A DNA stretch of 39,296 nt from UBA5738 sp964470995 (GCA_964470995.1 CAYYEP010000012.1:1-39296), one strand, 5' to 3'. Counted from the stretch's first letter, positions 7,517-16,294 are shown. Numbers and translations: made by a program. Notes: a model not told the origin generated them from the sequence alone.

Positions 7517-9922
7517 ATGGCACAAAAAAATATTGCGTGGTTTAAGGAGGTGACAAAAAAGGATATTGACCAAGTGGGGGGCAAGAATGGTTCGCTGGGA
7601 GAAATGTTTTCGCAACTGACCGAAAGGGGGATTAACGTACCGAACGGTTTTGCGACCACAGCGGACGCTTATTGGCATTATCTCCGGCATAACGGCATCG
7701 ACGAGAAACTAAAACCTCTTTTTAAGGGTCTAAACGCCAAGAATTTAAAACAACTTAAGAAAGTTAGCGCCGCGGCGCGCAAGATGATTTTGGATGGAGA
7801 TTACCCGGCGGATATGAAGGCAGATATATTAAACGCGTATAAGGAGCTTTCGGCATATTACAAGACAAAGAGGCTGGTGGTGGCAGTACGATCTTCGGCA
7901 ACGGCCGAAGATTTGGCGGGAGCGTCGTTTGCGGGGGCGCATGAGACATATTTGAATATTGATACCCCCGCGGAAGTTTTGGATGCGGTCAAAAAATGTA
8001 TTTCGTCGCTATTTTTGGAACGGGCGATAGTTTATCGCGCCGAAAAAGGTTTTGATGACTTGAAGGTTGCGTTGTCGGTGTGCATCATGAAGATGGTGCG
8101 GTCTGATTTGTCGTCGGCGGGGATTATGTTCACGCTGGATACCGAGACCGGATTTCGCAATGTGGTGCTGATAAATTCGATTTACGGTGCAGGAGAGATG
8201 ATTGTGAAGGGACATGTGGTTGCCGACCAGTTCTATGTATTTAAGCCGGCGCTGGCAGCAGGCAAAACGGCGATAATCTCAAAAAACCTGGGAAGGAAGG
8301 ACCGCAAGTATATTTTTGCCAAAGAGGTGGGATTAAAAGAAATGGCGGTGTCGGCCAAGGAAATGGCAAGTTTTTCGCTGAACGACAAAGATGTTGAGCA
8401 TTTGGCGAAGTGGGCGGTTATCATTGAAGAGCATTACGGCGAGCCGCAGGATATCGAGTGGGCCAAGGATGGCAAGACGGGCGAGCTTTTTATTGTGCAA
8501 GCGCGGCCGGAAACCATTTACGCGGGTAAGGATAATTATGCCAGCTATGAGGAATACGAAGTAAAGACTAATGCCAAGCCTTTGGTTACGGGAATCGCCG
8601 TGGGACACAAGATTGGTGAAGGCAAAATTCATGTTATTCCCAGTGTCAAGCAAATCGGCCAGTTCAAGCCCGGAGAGATATTGGTAACAACAATGACTGA
8701 TCCCGACTGGGTGCCGATTATGCGAATCGCGGCGGCGATCGTAACCGACGAGGGTACAAAAACCTGCCACGCCGCGATTGTGTCGCGTGAATTGGGGACG
8801 CCTTGCATTGTGGGGACCGGTAAAGCCACCAAGGTGTTAAAAAACGGGGTAATGGCGACTGCGGATTGTACCCAGGGATTGGAGGGCCGGGTTTATGGCG
8901 GTAAGATTCCATACGAGAAGAAAACCTATGATTTGAAAAGTTTGCCCGAATTGCCCACTAAAATCATGCTTAACGTGGGAACTCCCGAAGGAGCGTTTAA
9001 GACGTCTTTTCTGCCGAATGAGGGGGTGGGGTTGGCGCGGGTGGAATTCATTTTTGCCGACAAGGTGAAGGTGCATCCGTTGGCGCTGATAAATTTTTCG
9101 AAACTGAAGGATAAAAAAGTAAAAGCCGAGATTGAAAAGATAACGGTTGGCTACAAAGATAAAAAGGATTTTTTTGTGGATAAATTGGCAGAAGGAGTGG
9201 CGCAGATCGCGGCGGCGTTCTATCCAAAGCATGTTATTGTGCGGTTCTCAGATTTCAAGACCAATGAATACAGCGCGCTTATTGGCGGCAAGGATTATGA
9301 GCCGGTGGAATCCAACCCGATGATCGGATGGCGCGGGGCGTCGCGTTACTATGATGAACGGTTTGCAGCGGCGTTTGCGATGGAGTGCCGGGCGATCAAG
9401 AAAGTGCGCGAGCAAATGGGTTTGGATAATGTGTGGGTGATGGTTCCGTTTTGCCGTACTGTGGAAGAAGGCAAGAAAGTAATCGAAGTAATGGCGCAAA
9501 ACGGGTTGAAATCCGCCGCGGGCGCGCAGGGCTTTAGCGGGCCAAAAGGGGAGAATGGTTTAAGGGTGATGGTGATGTGTGAAATTCCTTCAAACGTAAT
9601 TTTGGCCGATCAATTTTTGGATATTTTTGATGGGATGTCGATTGGTTCCAATGACTTGACCCAGTTAACACTTGGTTTAGACCGCGACGCGGGCCAGCTG
9701 TCGTATATTGCCAATGAAAATAATGAGGCGGTAAAGGAATTGGTGCGCCAGGCCATAAAAACTTGCAAGGCGCGCGGTAAATATATCGGTATTTGCGGCC
9801 AGGCGCCTAGCGACTATCCGGAATTCGCGGAATTCATTATGAAAGAAGGAATCGAGACGATGTCTTTGAATCCCGACAGCGTGATGAAAACGATAATTAA
9901 ATTGGGAGGATTGGGAAATTAA
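7517..9922 (+). CDS. ppsA: Phosphoenolpyruvate synthase
   Basis: An 801-aa pyruvate, water dikinase (pyruvate + ATP + H2O to PEP + AMP + Pi). Order: N-terminal ATP-grasp domain (VGGKNGSLGEMFSQL, VAVRSSATAEDLAGASFAGAHE), the swivelling phosphohistidine domain with TCHAAIVSRELG (catalytic His418), then the PEP-binding barrel with GLARVEFIF, PMIGWRGASRYY, MVMCEIP, GSNDLTQLTLGLDRD and ICGQAPSDYPEFAEF. The start ATG 7517 gives AQKNIAWFKEVTKKD, the usual N-terminus; upstream in-frame codons overlap the preceding gene. Length matches the family (about 790-810 aa). With FBP aldolase/phosphatase two genes downstream it supports gluconeogenesis, although PpsA may also run toward pyruvate and ATP in some anaerobes. 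Confidence 0.96.
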   Translation: MAQKNIAWFKEVTKKDIDQVGGKNGSLGEMFSQLTERGINVPNGFATTADAYWHYLRHNGIDEKLKPLFKGLNAKNLKQLKKVSAAARKMILDGDYPADMKADILNAYKELSAYYKTKRLVVAVRSSATAEDLAGASFAGAHETYLNIDTPAEVLDAVKKCISSLFLERAIVYRAEKGFDDLKVALSVCIMKMVRSDLSSAGIMFTLDTETGFRNVVLINSIYGAGEMIVKGHVVADQFYVFKPALAAGKTAIISKNLGRKDRKYIFAKEVGLKEMAVSAKEMASFSLNDKDVEHLAKWAVIIEEHYGEPQDIEWAKDGKTGELFIVQARPETIYAGKDNYASYEEYEVKTNAKPLVTGIAVGHKIGEGKIHVIPSVKQIGQFKPGEILVTTMTDPDWVPIMRIAAAIVTDEGTKTCHAAIVSRELGTPCIVGTGKATKVLKNGVMATADCTQGLEGRVYGGKIPYEKKTYDLKSLPELPTKIMLNVGTPEGAFKTSFLPNEGVGLARVEFIFADKVKVHPLALINFSKLKDKKVKAEIEKITVGYKDKKDFFVDKLAEGVAQIAAAFYPKHVIVRFSDFKTNEYSALIGGKDYEPVESNPMIGWRGASRYYDERFAAAFAMECRAIKKVREQMGLDNVWVMVPFCRTVEEGKKVIEVMAQNGLKSAAGAQGFSGPKGENGLRVMVMCEIPSNVILADQFLDIFDGMSIGSNDLTQLTLGLDRDAGQLSYIANENNEAVKELVRQAIKTCKARGKYIGICGQAPSDYPEFAEFIMKEGIETMSLNPDSVMKTIIKLGGLGN

Positions 9923-9972
9923 AAGGAGTAGAAGATTATTGTTTTGATGATGACAAATAATTGCTTAATAAA

Positions 9973-10965
9973 ATGTTTGACGTAATCACTTTCGGGAGTG
10001 CGGCGTGGGATGTATTTATGGAGTTGCCGCCAAAATATATCAAAAAGAACATTGAGCTGATTTCCGGCAAGGGATTTGAGTTCAATATGGGGTCGAAGAT
10101 TGATGTGCCGGGGATGAGATTTGCTTTTGGGGGCGGCGGAGTGAATACGGCCACGACTTTTGTGCGCCAGGGTTTTAGAACGGCGCATTGCGGTATGGTA
10201 GGTGACGATATCCCGGGTCGAGAGGTGACCGAACATTTAAAGAGACTGGGGATTGACGCGAGCTTTGTGTACAGGACTCTGGAGCGGGCGACCAACAATT
10301 CAGTGGTGTTAAATTCTTCGGGGTCGGACCGGGTAATCCTGGTTTACCGGGGGGCGTCCGAACTATTGGATCTTGGCCATATCGATTGGGAGAAAATGAA
10401 CGCTAAACTTTATTACTTGGCGCCGCTAGCGGGGCGGTTATGCCGATTGACGGAACAAATAACTGCGCATGCAAAAAGGAGCGGCGCAACAGTGGCGGCT
10501 AACTTGGGAAATTCCCAGTTGGCAATGGGCCGGTCGTGTATAAAAAGCCTGCTGGCGCGCATCGATGTGCTTATTTTGAACCGCGAAGAAGCGGCGATGC
10601 TTACCGGAATAGATTATCATAACGAGAAAAAGATAATTTCCGAGACGGTACGGCTGCATCAGGGTATAAATGTGATTACAAAAGGCCGCGAGGGCGCGGT
10701 AATAGTCGTTGATGGAATAATTTATTCGGGAAAGACGAAGTCGCATAAGGTTATTGATGTAACTGGGGCGGGCGATGCTTTTGGTTCAGGATTTATGAGC
10801 GGGATGTTGGCGTCGAATAACGATATTGAGTATTCGATGAAATTGGCCTTAGTAAACTCAAAGCATTGCTTGGGCACAAAAGGAGCTGACAAGCTTTTAT
10901 GCCGAGAAGATAATTATTTGGTTGAACGGGAAAATATAAAGATCAAAAAGACTAAACTAAAATAA
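9973..10965 (+). CDS. PfkB-family carbohydrate or nucleoside kinase
   Basis: A 330-aa ribokinase-fold kinase. The N-terminal MFDVITFGSAAWDVF and the substrate-lid glycine motif FAFGGGGVNTATTFVRQGF (first PfkB signature) are present, as is the C-terminal signature DVTGAGDAFGSGFMSG, whose Asp268 is the catalytic base. Members phosphorylate sugars or nucleosides (ribose, fructose, adenosine, fructose-6-phosphate). Specificity cannot be read here, but the neighbourhood (PEP synthase and FBP aldolase/phosphatase) favours a sugar or sugar phosphate. Start: ATG 9973 is preferred; a TTG 12 bp upstream is an alternative. The N-terminal half contains an extra stretch (ELPPKYIKKNIELISGKG) between strands 1 and 2, as in some adenosine-kinase-like members. 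Confidence 0.9.
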   Translation: MFDVITFGSAAWDVFMELPPKYIKKNIELISGKGFEFNMGSKIDVPGMRFAFGGGGVNTATTFVRQGFRTAHCGMVGDDIPGREVTEHLKRLGIDASFVYRTLERATNNSVVLNSSGSDRVILVYRGASELLDLGHIDWEKMNAKLYYLAPLAGRLCRLTEQITAHAKRSGATVAANLGNSQLAMGRSCIKSLLARIDVLILNREEAAMLTGIDYHNEKKIISETVRLHQGINVITKGREGAVIVVDGIIYSGKTKSHKVIDVTGAGDAFGSGFMSGMLASNNDIEYSMKLALVNSKHCLGTKGADKLLCREDNYLVERENIKIKKTKLK

Positions 10966-11049
10966 TACCGTGAGGCGGTTATTTTGGTATATAATATATA
11001 TGAGCAAGTACTTATGTTTGGCTTGACATCTATTCCAAAACCAAAACAA

Positions 11050-12147
11050 ATGAAAATAACACTAACAGTCATTAAGGCGGATCTGGGCGCGATTGGCGGC
11101 CACATAAAACCGTCGGTAGAGTTGTTTGAGGCGGTCAAAAACCATCTTAAATCGAGAAACAAGGGAATTCTGATAGACTACCGGGTGACGGCGACGGGTG
11201 ACGATATCGCGATTTTGGGGACGCACGTTCTGGGTGTTTCCAGCGATAAGGTGCATAGGCTTTGTTGGGATGCGTTTGCGGCGGGATTTAAGGTGGCTAA
11301 AGAGCAGGGGCTTTACGGTGCGGGACAAGATTTATTGAAAACCGAATTTCAAGGCACTTGCAAGGGGTTGGGACCGGCGGTGGCCGAAATGGAGTTTGAG
11401 GAGCGTCCGGCCGAACCTTTTTTGTTTATTGCCGCGGACAAAACCGATCCGGGGGCCTTTAACTTGCCGACTTTTTTGGCTTATTGCGATCCGATGCATA
11501 ATTCGGGATTGGTGTTGTCGTCCCGTATTCGGCAGGGATATACTTTCCGGATCATGGATGTGGCCGATGCCGATGCGGAACGGGTAATTGAGCTGAATTC
11601 TCCCGAAGAAATATATGACATTGCGGTTTTACTGCGCGATCAGGAGCGGTTTGTGGTAGAGGCGGTTTATTCGCGTGCCAGCGGTGAGCAGGCGGCGGTA
11701 TTGAGTACGACGCGTTTGCATAATATTGCGGGCAAGTACGTGGGGAAGGATGATCCGATAATGCTGGTGCGCACCCAGAAGGATTTTCCGGGTTCGGGCG
11801 AGATATTATCTCCTTATTCGATAGGACATTTGGTGGCGGGTTTTATGCGCGGATCGCATAATGGACCATTGATGCCGGTAAAACAGAATTCGGGTATATC
11901 TTTTTTTGACGGACCGCCAATTGTGAGTGCGGCGGCTTACAGTATTCATAACGGAAGGTTGTCGGAGGCCGCGGATTGTTTCGATCATCCCTATTGGGAT
12001 TTAGTGAGAGAGCAAGTGGCACAAAAGGCGCAGGATATCCGGCGGCAGGGATTTTTTGGACCGGCAATGTTGCCAATGAGCGAGTTGGAATATACCGATG
12101 TGGCGCCGACCTTGAAAAATTTGGAAAAAAGGTTTATTGTAAGGTAA
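11050..12147 (+). CDS. fbp: Fructose-1,6-bisphosphate aldolase/phosphatase (bifunctional, type V)
   Basis: A 365-aa FBPA/P. Its N-terminus KITLTVIKADLGAIGGH, then GDDIAILGTHVLG, GLYGAGQDLL, GLGPAVAEMEFEER, ADKTDPGAFNLP and SPYSIGHLVAGFMRGSHNGPLMPV are family blocks. The single active site catalyses both aldol condensation of triose phosphates to FBP and its dephosphorylation to fructose-6-phosphate. In the sequence GKYVGKDDP, Tyr230 and Lys233 correspond to the Tyr and Schiff-base Lys of the archaeal enzyme. The Asp/Glu metal ligands in GDD, GQD and EMEFEE are intact. ATG 11050 is the right start, since the 22 codons upstream are not family-like. The enzyme is considered gluconeogenic only; it is known from archaea and some deep-branching bacteria. 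Confidence 0.95.
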   Translation: MKITLTVIKADLGAIGGHIKPSVELFEAVKNHLKSRNKGILIDYRVTATGDDIAILGTHVLGVSSDKVHRLCWDAFAAGFKVAKEQGLYGAGQDLLKTEFQGTCKGLGPAVAEMEFEERPAEPFLFIAADKTDPGAFNLPTFLAYCDPMHNSGLVLSSRIRQGYTFRIMDVADADAERVIELNSPEEIYDIAVLLRDQERFVVEAVYSRASGEQAAVLSTTRLHNIAGKYVGKDDPIMLVRTQKDFPGSGEILSPYSIGHLVAGFMRGSHNGPLMPVKQNSGISFFDGPPIVSAAAYSIHNGRLSEAADCFDHPYWDLVREQVAQKAQDIRRQGFFGPAMLPMSELEYTDVAPTLKNLEKRFIVR

Positions 12148-12179
12148 CAATGTGAGTTTGCGCGCGTTTTTGTTTGTAT

Positions 12180-12217
12180 TGCCCCTTTTGAGAAAAAAGC
12201 GATCAAGGGGGGCATTT
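12180..12217 (+). terminator. Probable terminator hairpin after fbp
   Basis: TGCCCCTTTTGA (12180-12191) pairs along 12 positions with TCAAGGGGGGCA (12203-12214), with two G-T pairs, around an 11-nt A-rich loop, then TTT. Only three T follow, so efficiency is uncertain. Confidence 0.45.
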
Positions 12218-12234
12218 AAGGTGGCAGATTCAAC

Positions 12235-12268
12235 AAATAAACTACCCGGGGCGTAGCCCCGAGGTATT
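12235..12268. repeat. Partial inverted copy of the palindromic element at 665-741
   Basis: AAATAAACTACC followed by CGGGGC-GTA-GCCCCG and AGGTATT matches the reverse complement of 707-741 with one gap and about four substitutions. The hairpin core has compensated at its base (CGGGGC/GCCCCG here; a less regular stem in the other copy). The rest of the 77-bp element is absent or diverged. It lies in the 168-bp spacer before rplY. Confidence 0.55.
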
Positions 12269-12315
12269 ATGGCGGGTAAATAACAAAAGATCCTTTCTGC
12301 GAGGGGAAATATAAT

Positions 12316-12981
12316 ATGTTCACACTTCAAGCTAAATTAAGAAACGAAAAGGGACGGGATACGCAGGAATTGCGCGCTTCAGGTATGATCCCTGCGGTTT
12401 TATACGGTCCGAAACTTGCCAACAAGAATCTTTGCGTTGACAGTAAGGAATTTTATAAGGTTTTCCGCCAGACCGGCAAGAGCTCGCTGGTTTCGCTTAA
12501 TGTGGAGGGTGAAAAGGCGGTGTTTATGGTTTTGATTAACGATTACGATGCCGATCCGCTTAGCGGCCAGGTAATTCATATTGATTTGTATCAGCCCGAC
12601 TTGACCAAAGAGATTGAAGCTGAAGTGCCGCTCGTATTTGAAGGTGTTTCGCCGGCAGTGGCGGATCTAGGCGGAACTCTCATAAAAAATATTTCCGAGA
12701 TTACGGTGAAGGCTTTGCCCGCGGATTTACCGCGCGAGATCAGGATAGATATTTCCAAGCTGGTTTCTTTTGACGATGCAATTATGGTTAAGGATCTCGT
12801 TACCACCGGAAAAGTGGAATTACTAAAAGAGGCGGAAGAGATTGTTGCTTTGGTGGCTCCGGCGGCGGACGTAGAAGCCGAACTGGCTGAGGCGATCGAG
12901 GAGAGGGTGGACGATGTGGCGCAGGTTGAGAAGAGGGAAAAGGATGTGGTGACCGAGGAGCAATCCGAAGGAAAAGCGTAG
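12316..12981 (+). CDS. rplY: 50S ribosomal protein L25, CTC form
   Basis: A 221-aa bL25 of the long (general stress protein CTC) form. The N-terminal 5S-rRNA-binding domain has LQAKLRNEKGRDTQELRASGMIPAVLYG; the CTC beta domain follows (EIEAEVPLVFEGVSPAVADLGGTL to ALPADLPREIRIDIS). The last ~45 residues are acidic and low-complexity (EERVDDVAQVEKREKDVVTEE), as commonly seen in this form. It binds 5S rRNA in the large subunit. GAGGGGA at about 12300-12306 is a good ribosome site for ATG 12316. The gene stands alone, followed by a secreted transglycosylase-like gene, so it is probably its own transcription unit. Confidence 0.95.
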   Translation: MFTLQAKLRNEKGRDTQELRASGMIPAVLYGPKLANKNLCVDSKEFYKVFRQTGKSSLVSLNVEGEKAVFMVLINDYDADPLSGQVIHIDLYQPDLTKEIEAEVPLVFEGVSPAVADLGGTLIKNISEITVKALPADLPREIRIDISKLVSFDDAIMVKDLVTTGKVELLKEAEEIVALVAPAADVEAELAEAIEERVDDVAQVEKREKDVVTEEQSEGKA

Positions 12982-13050
12982 ATCTTGAATTTGGGGCTGT
13001 TTTGGTTTTTTCTGCGTATGGCGGCGGGAGCCGCTTAACCCTAACAAGCC

Positions 13051-14409
13051 ATGAAAATCATTTTTAAACAACTTTTTTCGATTGGCGGTGCGGTAATTAT
13101 TGCCGCATCGCTGTGTTTTGGTTTTGCAGTTCTTGCGGAGGAAGAGACCGGCGAGTGCACAACCAAAGAGTCGTGCCAGGCGCTTTTGGAAAAGTATGAA
13201 GCGTTGGCTAAACAGTATGATAACGATATTGCGCGTACCTCAACTGAAAAGAAAACTTTGCAAAATCAGATTTATTCATTGAGATCAAAGATTGATTCGC
13301 TGTCAGTGCAAATTAAGCAAAGCAACGCCATGATCGGGGATTTTAAATTGCAGATTCAAGACACGGAGTCGTCGATTGAGGTTACCGGTACTAAAATATC
13401 CGATTCCCAGAAATATCTGGCGGCAATCATTCGCGAGATCGATGAACAGGATCGGACACCATTGTTGCAAACATTGATCGCGGAACCGAAGTTGTCTGTT
13501 TTCTTTGATAATTTAGTGTATTTGGAGAATTTGAATGACAAGTCCAACCAAATTTTGCAGGATATTAAGGGTTTAAAAACTTCACTGGAAGACCAGAAAT
13601 CCGGACTGGAAGCCGAGAAAGGCAATTTGGAAAAAGCGACCGAATTAAAGTTGTTGCAAAAGCAGGCGCACGAACAGACAAACAGCGAATACAATAAGAC
13701 TTTGGCGGTAAAAAACGCTGAGTTGGAACAGACAACTACCGCCAAAAAACTGACGGCGCAGGTGATCGCCAAGATTAAAGCCAGGTTGTTTGCGCTGGCC
13801 GGTGTGGCGGACACTGATGCGCCTAATTTCGAGCAAGCTTATGCGTATGCCAAAGCCGCAGCGGCTCAAACTGGCGTGCGGCCGGCGTTCATTTTGGCAA
13901 TACTGACACAGGAATCCAATATCGGCAAGAATGTGGGACAGTGTTATCTGCAAAACGATGTTACCGGTGCGGGTATAAACATTAATACCGGGGCGTATGT
14001 GGCCAACGTTATGAAGCCGACTCGCGATGTTTCGCCTTTTATCTCGATTGTTACCGCGCTTGGCAAGGATCCGCACGCGACGCGCGTGTCGTGCCCGATG
14101 AGTTTCGGTTATGGGGGCGCGATGGGTCCGGGACAATTTATTCCTTCGACATGGAATCTTTACAGTTCGCGATTGCAGGGATTGTTGGGACGGCCGGGTA
14201 ATCCATGGAACATTTCCGATGCGTTCCTGGCAACGGCGCTTTACGTGTCGGATTACGGAGCAACATCGCAAACCTACGATGGTGAATGGCGGGCGGCTAT
14301 GATTTATTTCGCGGGTACGGTGAATGTTAAATACCGTTTCTACGGCGATAACGTAATGGCCATCACCCAGGGGTATGCCGACGATATCGCGGCGATCGAG
14401 GGGTATTAG
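13051..14409 (+). CDS. Secreted coiled-coil lytic transglycosylase-like protein
   Basis: A 452-aa protein with a signal peptide or anchor (about residues 1-29, hydrophobic GGAVIIAASLCFGFAVLA). A long heptad-rich coiled coil follows (about 40-250; a PcsB/EnvC-type N-terminal region), then a C-terminal lysozyme-fold domain (about 262-452). The catalytic Glu288 sits in ILAILTQESNIGKN. SFGYGGAMGPGQFIPSTW is the MltB/SLT-type substrate-binding motif, and DAFLATALYVSDYGA plus AAMIYFAG complete the fold. It likely cleaves the glycan strands of peptidoglycan, or is a regulated scaffold for such cleavage during division. Cysteines at QCYL and SCPMSF may form a disulfide. Convergent with prfA across a shared bidirectional terminator. 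Substrate and exact activity are inferred. Confidence 0.87.
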   Translation: MKIIFKQLFSIGGAVIIAASLCFGFAVLAEEETGECTTKESCQALLEKYEALAKQYDNDIARTSTEKKTLQNQIYSLRSKIDSLSVQIKQSNAMIGDFKLQIQDTESSIEVTGTKISDSQKYLAAIIREIDEQDRTPLLQTLIAEPKLSVFFDNLVYLENLNDKSNQILQDIKGLKTSLEDQKSGLEAEKGNLEKATELKLLQKQAHEQTNSEYNKTLAVKNAELEQTTTAKKLTAQVIAKIKARLFALAGVADTDAPNFEQAYAYAKAAAAQTGVRPAFILAILTQESNIGKNVGQCYLQNDVTGAGININTGAYVANVMKPTRDVSPFISIVTALGKDPHATRVSCPMSFGYGGAMGPGQFIPSTWNLYSSRLQGLLGRPGNPWNISDAFLATALYVSDYGATSQTYDGEWRAAMIYFAGTVNVKYRFYGDNVMAITQGYADDIAAIEGY

Positions 14410-14458
14410 AATATATGAATTGCGTGGGGCGATTTATGATTTATTGAATAATTAAAAC

Positions 14459-14484
14459 AAAACCCGCGATGTGAGCGGGTTTTG
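14459..14484. terminator. Bidirectional intrinsic terminator between transglycosylase gene and prfA
   Basis: AAAACCCGC (14459-14467) and GCGGGTTTT (14475-14483) form a perfect 9-bp stem with a 7-nt loop. The T tract on + and the A tract on the other arm allow use by both convergent genes. Confidence 0.8.
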
Positions 14485-14499
14485 AGTTGCTTAAGGGGG

Positions 14500-15561
14500 T
14501 TATTTGAGTTCGGAAGATTTATCGAGTTCGGCGGCGATATCGGCGATAATGCCGGAGATCTCGCCGTTGAAGATGTTCTCGATGTCATGCCAACTTTTTT
14601 TAACGCGGTGATCGGTGACGCGATCCTGGGGTATGTTATAGGTGCGGATTTTTTCGCAACGTTCGCCGGTGCCGATTTGGGCAAGGCGGGCGCCGCCAAA
14701 GGCTGCTTCGTCATCGGCGCGCTTTTTTTCCTGAAGGCGGTATTCTAGCAAGGCCATGGCGTTTTCGCGGTTCTGGAGTTGATTGCGTTCGGTTTGGGAG
14801 AAAACTGACAGTCCCGTGAGCTTGTGAGTAATGCGTACGGCTGATTCCCGTTTATTGACGAACTGGCCTCCGGGTCCGGAAGAGCGGCAGAATTGCACTT
14901 CGATTTCGTCGGGGCGGATGGTAATCTCGCTTTTTTTGGGTTTAGGCAGAACTGCGACTGTAGCCGTCGAGGTGTGTACGCGGCCGTTTTTCTCGGTAAC
15001 AGGAATACGCTGAATGCGGTGGACGCCACCTTCGTATTTCATCAAATCCCAGGCGTTTTTGCCTTTGAGTTCGAAAATAATTTCTTTATAACCGCCGATT
15101 TCGGTTTGGTTGGAATCAAGAATCTTTGTTCTCCAATCTTTAGATTGGGCAAAGCGCGAGTACATCCGGTAAAGATCGGCCGCGAATAAAGCGGCTTCTT
15201 CACCTCCGGTACCGCCGCGAATTTCCACGACCAGCGCTTCCGGGCCGGCGGGCTTGCTTTCGGCTTTAATTATCTCGGCCAGTTCTTTTTCGAGGAATTC
15301 TTTGCGGGCCTTTAGCTGGCCGATTTCGGTTTCGGCAAGCGACATTAATTCGGGATCTTCTTCGGATATTGAGATTAGGCGGTTCTCCTCGATCTGGTTG
15401 GTAAGGCAGGTGATCTCATCTTCTTTTTCGATAACCTTTTCCAAATGGGTTTTTTTGCGGTTTAGGATTTCAAATTTTTCCCAATCCGAAATCAGCTCAG
15501 GATCACTGAGTTGGGTTAGCAGTTTGTCATATTCCTCTTTCGCAGATAGGGTTTTTGGCAT
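14500..15561 (-). CDS. prfA: Peptide chain release factor 1
   Basis: A 353-aa class I release factor. The stop-codon-reading tripeptide is PVT in HRIQRIPVTEKNGRVHTS, the P-x-T class of RF1 (UAA/UAG), not the SPF of RF2. The catalytic GGQ lies in SSGPGGQFVNKRESAVRITH, with Pro where most RF1 proteins have Ala (GAGGQ). C-terminal RTYNIPQDRVTDHRV is family-typical. It triggers peptidyl-tRNA hydrolysis in the ribosomal A site. No prmC methylase gene follows, unlike the arrangement in many bacteria. Antisense to its surroundings; its coding strand is C-rich because the + strand is G-rich here. All visible genes end in TAA or TAG, the codons RF1 reads. Confidence 0.96.
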   Translation of the reverse strand: MPKTLSAKEEYDKLLTQLSDPELISDWEKFEILNRKKTHLEKVIEKEDEITCLTNQIEENRLISISEEDPELMSLAETEIGQLKARKEFLEKELAEIIKAESKPAGPEALVVEIRGGTGGEEAALFAADLYRMYSRFAQSKDWRTKILDSNQTEIGGYKEIIFELKGKNAWDLMKYEGGVHRIQRIPVTEKNGRVHTSTATVAVLPKPKKSEITIRPDEIEVQFCRSSGPGGQFVNKRESAVRITHKLTGLSVFSQTERNQLQNRENAMALLEYRLQEKKRADDEAAFGGARLAQIGTGERCEKIRTYNIPQDRVTDHRVKKSWHDIENIFNGEISGIIADIAAELDKSSELK

Positions 15562-15755
15562 GAAATTTACGAAATTTCTGTGTTTAGAGGTAGGAATTCT
15601 GTAACTGCTTCAACCCTCTTTGGGGGTTTTGTGCCATCTGCGAGATTAAGGTACAAATTTTCTAGTTGCCGTACGTTTGGGCAGTCGCCTCAATCACAAA
15701 ATTTTCTAATGTGCTTGGCCGGGTTCGCAGTGTTGTCCAAAAAAATCGGACAAAA

Positions 15756-15980
15756 TTATTTTTTCTTGGCCAAGGCTTCTTTTTTGGCAACTTTCTTCAA
15801 GAACTTGTCGACGCGGCCCATGGCGTTTATCAATCTGGCTTTACCGGTGTAGAATGGGTGGCAAGCCGAGCAGGTTTCGGTTTCAATATATTCTTTGGTT
15901 GAACCGATTTCATAGGTGGCACCACACGAACATTTAACGTGGGCGTTTGGGTAATACTTCGGATGGATGTCTTTTTTCAT
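15756..15980 (-). CDS. rpmE: 50S ribosomal protein L31, zinc-binding form
   Basis: A 74-aa bL31 starting MKKDIHPKYYPNAHVKCSCG. Two Cys pairs, in VKCSCG and ETCSACHPFYTGK, form the zinc site of the C+ form. The C-terminal tail is Lys-rich (KVAKKEALAKKK). The start at 15980 is the ATG giving the canonical N-terminus; an upstream in-frame start would add 13 non-family residues. TATAAT abuts the start codon on this strand, but no good -35 was found. The gene lies 194 bp upstream of prfA on the same strand and could be co-transcribed. The spacer contains an inverted repeat GTTGTCC/GGACAAA at 15734-15754 without a T tract. Confidence 0.95.
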   Translation of the reverse strand: MKKDIHPKYYPNAHVKCSCGATYEIGSTKEYIETETCSACHPFYTGKARLINAMGRVDKFLKKVAKKEALAKKK

Positions 15981-16112
15981 ATTATAGCAGTTTACGTTTT
16001 TTCCGAAACGTGCACGCAAAGCTTAATGCCAAAACGGCACATTTCAAATGACAAAGACAGCATACCTTAAAATTAACAAATTGGCAAGATTGGCGGGGGA
16101 AGCCGGCCGAAC

Positions 16113-16141
16113 TTGAAAAAAGCTGATGTGTGTGTTATTGT
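16113..16141 (+). promoter_or_regulatory. Probable sigma-70-type promoter for rpsB
   Basis: TTGAAA (16113-16118) and TATTGT (16136-16141) are separated by 17 bp. They would start transcription near 16148 and leave a leader of about 147 nt before rpsB. Confidence 0.45.
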
Positions 16142-16147
16142 GGTTGT

Positions 16148-16294
16148 GTTATGTCCGTTCGGCCCGGTTGGGGTCGGCGGGCGCCAGAGTATGCATCCTT
16201 TGGCCATCTCGTTATCGAAACGATTAACGACACCAACCGGTGTTTTACAGGAGAACAATCTAAGGTCAAAGAATACATAAATTTTGATAACAAT
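16148..16294 (+). promoter_or_regulatory. Structured 5' leader of rpsB
   Basis: Two adjacent hairpins are visible: TCGTTATCG-AAA-CGA(T)TAACGA at 16209-16230 and ACACC-AACC-GGTGT at 16230-16243, the latter followed by TTT. An AGGAG at 16249-16253 is too far from ATG 16295 to serve it. Ribosomal protein S2 leaders are autoregulatory in some bacteria, so feedback control is a reasonable guess; this leader matches no class that I recognise. Confidence 0.35.

Noticed and set aside
15734..15754. GTTGTCC/GGACAAA inverted repeat as rpmE terminator
   Set aside because: On the - strand the T run lies in the loop and not after the stem.
16130..16294. 55-codon N-terminal extension of S2
   Set aside because: No similarity to S2, overlaps the probable promoter, and ATG 16295 gives the normal N-terminus.
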